DNA of 64,000 bases, from NCBI GenBank assembly GCA_963995505.1, contig OZ023182.1, positions 12,454,707 to 12,518,706 of the forward strand. Direction: 5' to 3'. Position numbers and translations under genes: made by a program. The notes beneath the pieces are model-generated. The model worked only from the letters and a program-made list of their open reading frames with translations, did not search any database and was not told the DNA's origin. Below, in pieces: positions 61,871-64,000 of this stretch (position 1 is the first letter of the stretch; each line of letters begins with the position of its first letter). The stretch comes from Hypericum androsaemum. Its lineage: Eukaryota; Streptophyta; Magnoliopsida; Malpighiales; Hypericaceae.

Positions 61871-62060
61871 CACGCCCCGAAAATTAGGATGATGTGGTAA
61901 ACATCGCGAGGTAATTTACCCCACTACACTTAATTTGAAAGAAAAATATTTTAAATACTTAAGAGACAATAAGTAATTAGATGATTAAACTTCACAAATC
62001 TAAATAAAATCTCTTTATACAATAGAAATAATATTCAAATATATAAACTTTCTCAAATCT
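61871..62060. other. Unassigned repeat-like stretch
   Basis: It begins CACGCCCCGAAAATTAGGATGATG, a motif frequently seen at plant retrotransposon edges. No gene. Confidence 0.3.
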
Positions 62061-62093
62061 CATGTAATATGCCATGACGATTCTCGCTGCCAG

Positions 62094-63940
62094 ACTAAAG
62101 CCATCATTATATCAAATCACCAGTTTGGATTCAACCCTAGAAGACGCTTCCACGACTACATTGCTCTCGCTTCGGAGGGAGTAAATTGTCTGGGAAAACG
62201 TCTGTCCACCAGAAACATGTCCGTCAAAGTGGATATAAGGAAAGCCTTTGACACCTTGCGTTGGGACTTTTTGTTTGCGTTGCTAACCAGCTAAAGTTTT
62301 TTCGCCAAGTTCACCAGAATAATTCGTGAAATGCTGGAGTCTGCCAGATTTCCATTTTGATCAACGGGTCCTCGGAAGGTTACTTTCATTGCTCTCGGGG
62401 GCAACGTCAAGGGACCCTTTATCCCTGTTACTCTTTTGTGCCGCATAGGACATGGTGTACAAATGGCCTGTGAACCTTCTCTGATTTGTGGAAAGAAGTT
62501 CACCTGGTCCGATGACACCACGGAGATGGGTTCTTTCCAGGTCTCTTTGCAAAGATGTTGCGGAGGGGCTGGGTCTTTGCTCTCTAACCACGATGAATGA
62601 AGCATTTCTTTCTCGACTCTCTCGGGATATCCTCCAATACCCTATAGATTCAGGTTGGTGCCAACTCCTCTACCAGATTTAGGATGGACAACTAGCTTTG
62701 TTATCGCAGATTGACTTTCTATCCCAGATCACTAGATGCATATACTCCAATACCCTGTCTATGATTACCTCTGCAACGACAACTAGAAAATTTACAATGA
62801 CTTCCCTGATAGGCATCCATCAATCGTGGCAGACATTCTGGCCTACAAGATTGGCCCGATTGACAGTGACTCCACTGTCTGGTCTTACTCCTCAGATGAC
62901 ACGGTGTCCTCTAAAGAGGTTTACCACCACATATAAATATCCTTTCCCCCGGTCCGCTGGGGTCGTTGGATATATGCCCACTTCATCCCTCCACGATGCT
63001 CTGTCACCATTTGGCGAGCCATCCATGACCATCTTTTCACACTAGATCGCCTAAGCATAAGGGGATTCATTGGCCCATCTTGCTATGTCCTTTGCCACTG
63101 GATGAGAAATCCCAGGGCCATGTCTTGGCCATATTCCTTTTTTCCCATGATGTGTGGGACGGTGTTCTCAGATTTTTACCTGAGTGTGCTGAACTTTGTG
63201 AATTTCTCAGAGCTTTGTATGGCCATTTGGCGGCTCAAGGCTAGACCTCGGTCTCTGGCTCTCCAAGAGGTGGCTTTTTCATCGACACTTGGGCTTTATG
63301 GACCGAGAGGAATCATCGAATCTTTGAAAATTCCAAACGACCGCTCCCTTGATTGTTGCCCTCATTCGTGCACTGGTTGGAAATGCTGGAACCCTAAATA
63401 TTGAGCATAGGTACAACTCACAGGAGGACGTCCTCACTATAACAAGGCCCTCACTATAACACCGTCTGAGTACGCTTGGGGTTCCAGGTTGGCTTTACAA
63501 GGCCCTCACTATAACAGAAGTCAAATGGCATCGGCAGCCTCCGAGGTGGATTAAATGCAATACAGATGGAAGTATGCATGGTGCACCGAGTCTCTCATCT
63601 ATCGCTGGCATTTTCCACAATTCACGCAGATTTGTACTAGGTTGTTTCATCTCCCAGCTTGGTATCGACTTTGCTTTTGAAGCTGAAATTGACGTTGCTA
63701 TGCAGGCAGTGGAAATTGCCCACGACAGAGGTTGGTAAAACTTTGGCTAGAGACAACTTTTTCATATGTTCTCAATTTATTTCAAGATTATTCCAGCTCT
63801 ATCTTATGGAAACTGCGTAATCGCTGGATGCTCGTGATAAAGGCTTTAGAGTCCATGGACTTCAGAGTTTCCCACATTTTTTGGGAGGGCAACATGACAG
63901 CTGATGCACTTTCCAAGATACACACTGACAACTGGTAGAC
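62094..63940 (+). pseudogene. Plant non-LTR retrotransposon (LINE) remnant: RT, zf-RVT and RNase H
   Basis: Pieces in order: a reverse transcriptase start (NHQFGFNPRRRFHDYIALAS, MSVKVDIRKAFDTLRWDFLF), a diverged RT middle (to about 62,690), a zf-RVT segment (SSKEVYHH, TIWRAIHDHLFTLDRLSIRG, near 62,900-63,110), and an RNase H-like end (WIKCNTDGSMHGAPSLSSIAGIF, FEAEIDVAMQAVEIAHDRGW, and FRVSHIFWEGNMTADALSKI, near 63,545-63,938). Many stops and frameshifts. The endonuclease part is absent and the YADD motif could not be found, so it is 5' truncated and dead. Confidence 0.8.
63427..63525 (+). repeat. Three CCCTCACTATAACA motifs inside the LINE remnant
   Basis: TCCTCACTATAACAAGG, CCCTCACTATAACACC and CCCTCACTATAACAGAAG occur within 100 bp between zf-RVT and RNase H. 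The motif resembles the ends of the AT-rich dispersed repeats (CTCTCTAAAGTG), so an insertion remnant is possible. Confidence 0.4.
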
Positions 63941-64000
63941 TTCGGCTTCTGAATTTTTGTTACGTTTTGTGGGATGGGATATATTCTCCCTCCCATTTTT

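Overview
The window is nuclear DNA of a flowering plant. It holds intron-split plant genes with GT-AG borders (a BONZAI-type copine and a DCD-domain protein), plant transposon families, and endogenous pararetrovirus DNA (Caulimoviridae) that fills most of the first 38 kb. The species cannot be named from the sequence.

Region 1 (1-38,340) is a cluster of at least six degenerate copies of one endogenous caulimovirid, called A to F here: A minus, B and C plus, D, E and F minus. Each fuller copy has the same plan. A leader starts at a primer-binding site complementary to initiator tRNA-Met (TGGTATCAGAGC). ORF1 is one polyprotein: 30K-type movement protein, coat protein with a CCHC knuckle, aspartic protease (DTGA), reverse transcriptase (YIDD) and RNase H. 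ORF2 follows two bases after the ORF1 stop and encodes a protein of unknown function with an acidic tail. A non-coding region with repeats, a TATA box and AATAAA closes the plan. There is no integrase and no LTR. One polyprotein plus one downstream unknown ORF matches the published plan of the florendoviruses. ORF1 is fully open only in copy E (31,280-25,737), whose ORF2 is broken; every other copy has stops, frameshifts, deletions or chimeric joins. B and C are joined head to tail. The other junctions are mosaics of short viral pieces in both orientations.

Region 2 (38,340-42,100) is repeat-rich intergenic DNA: two related tRNA-derived SINE copies, a complete hAT-type MITE with an 8-bp target duplication, and degenerate telomere-like repeats.

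Region 3 (42,379-46,665, minus) is a complete 16-exon copine gene of the BONZAI family; all its exons could be joined in frame (585 aa). It has its own TATA box.

Region 4 (46,700-55,760) has no intact gene. It contains a copia gag remnant, Mutator-like long inverted repeats (one pair enclosing a GC-rich, probably captured segment), a small inverted retroelement-like structure, a fragment resembling plastid trnK, and an array of about 830-bp tandem repeats derived from a coiled-coil/membrane-protein exon.

Region 5 (56,397-59,880, minus) is a three-coding-exon DCD-domain gene (862 aa) with a 5'UTR intron and two levels of internal duplication.

Region 6 (59,900-64,000) holds a minisatellite, a GGTCCGACCGG-rich inverted-repeat element, an AT-rich dispersed repeat also present near 47 kb, and a decayed plant LINE (RT, zf-RVT, RNase H).
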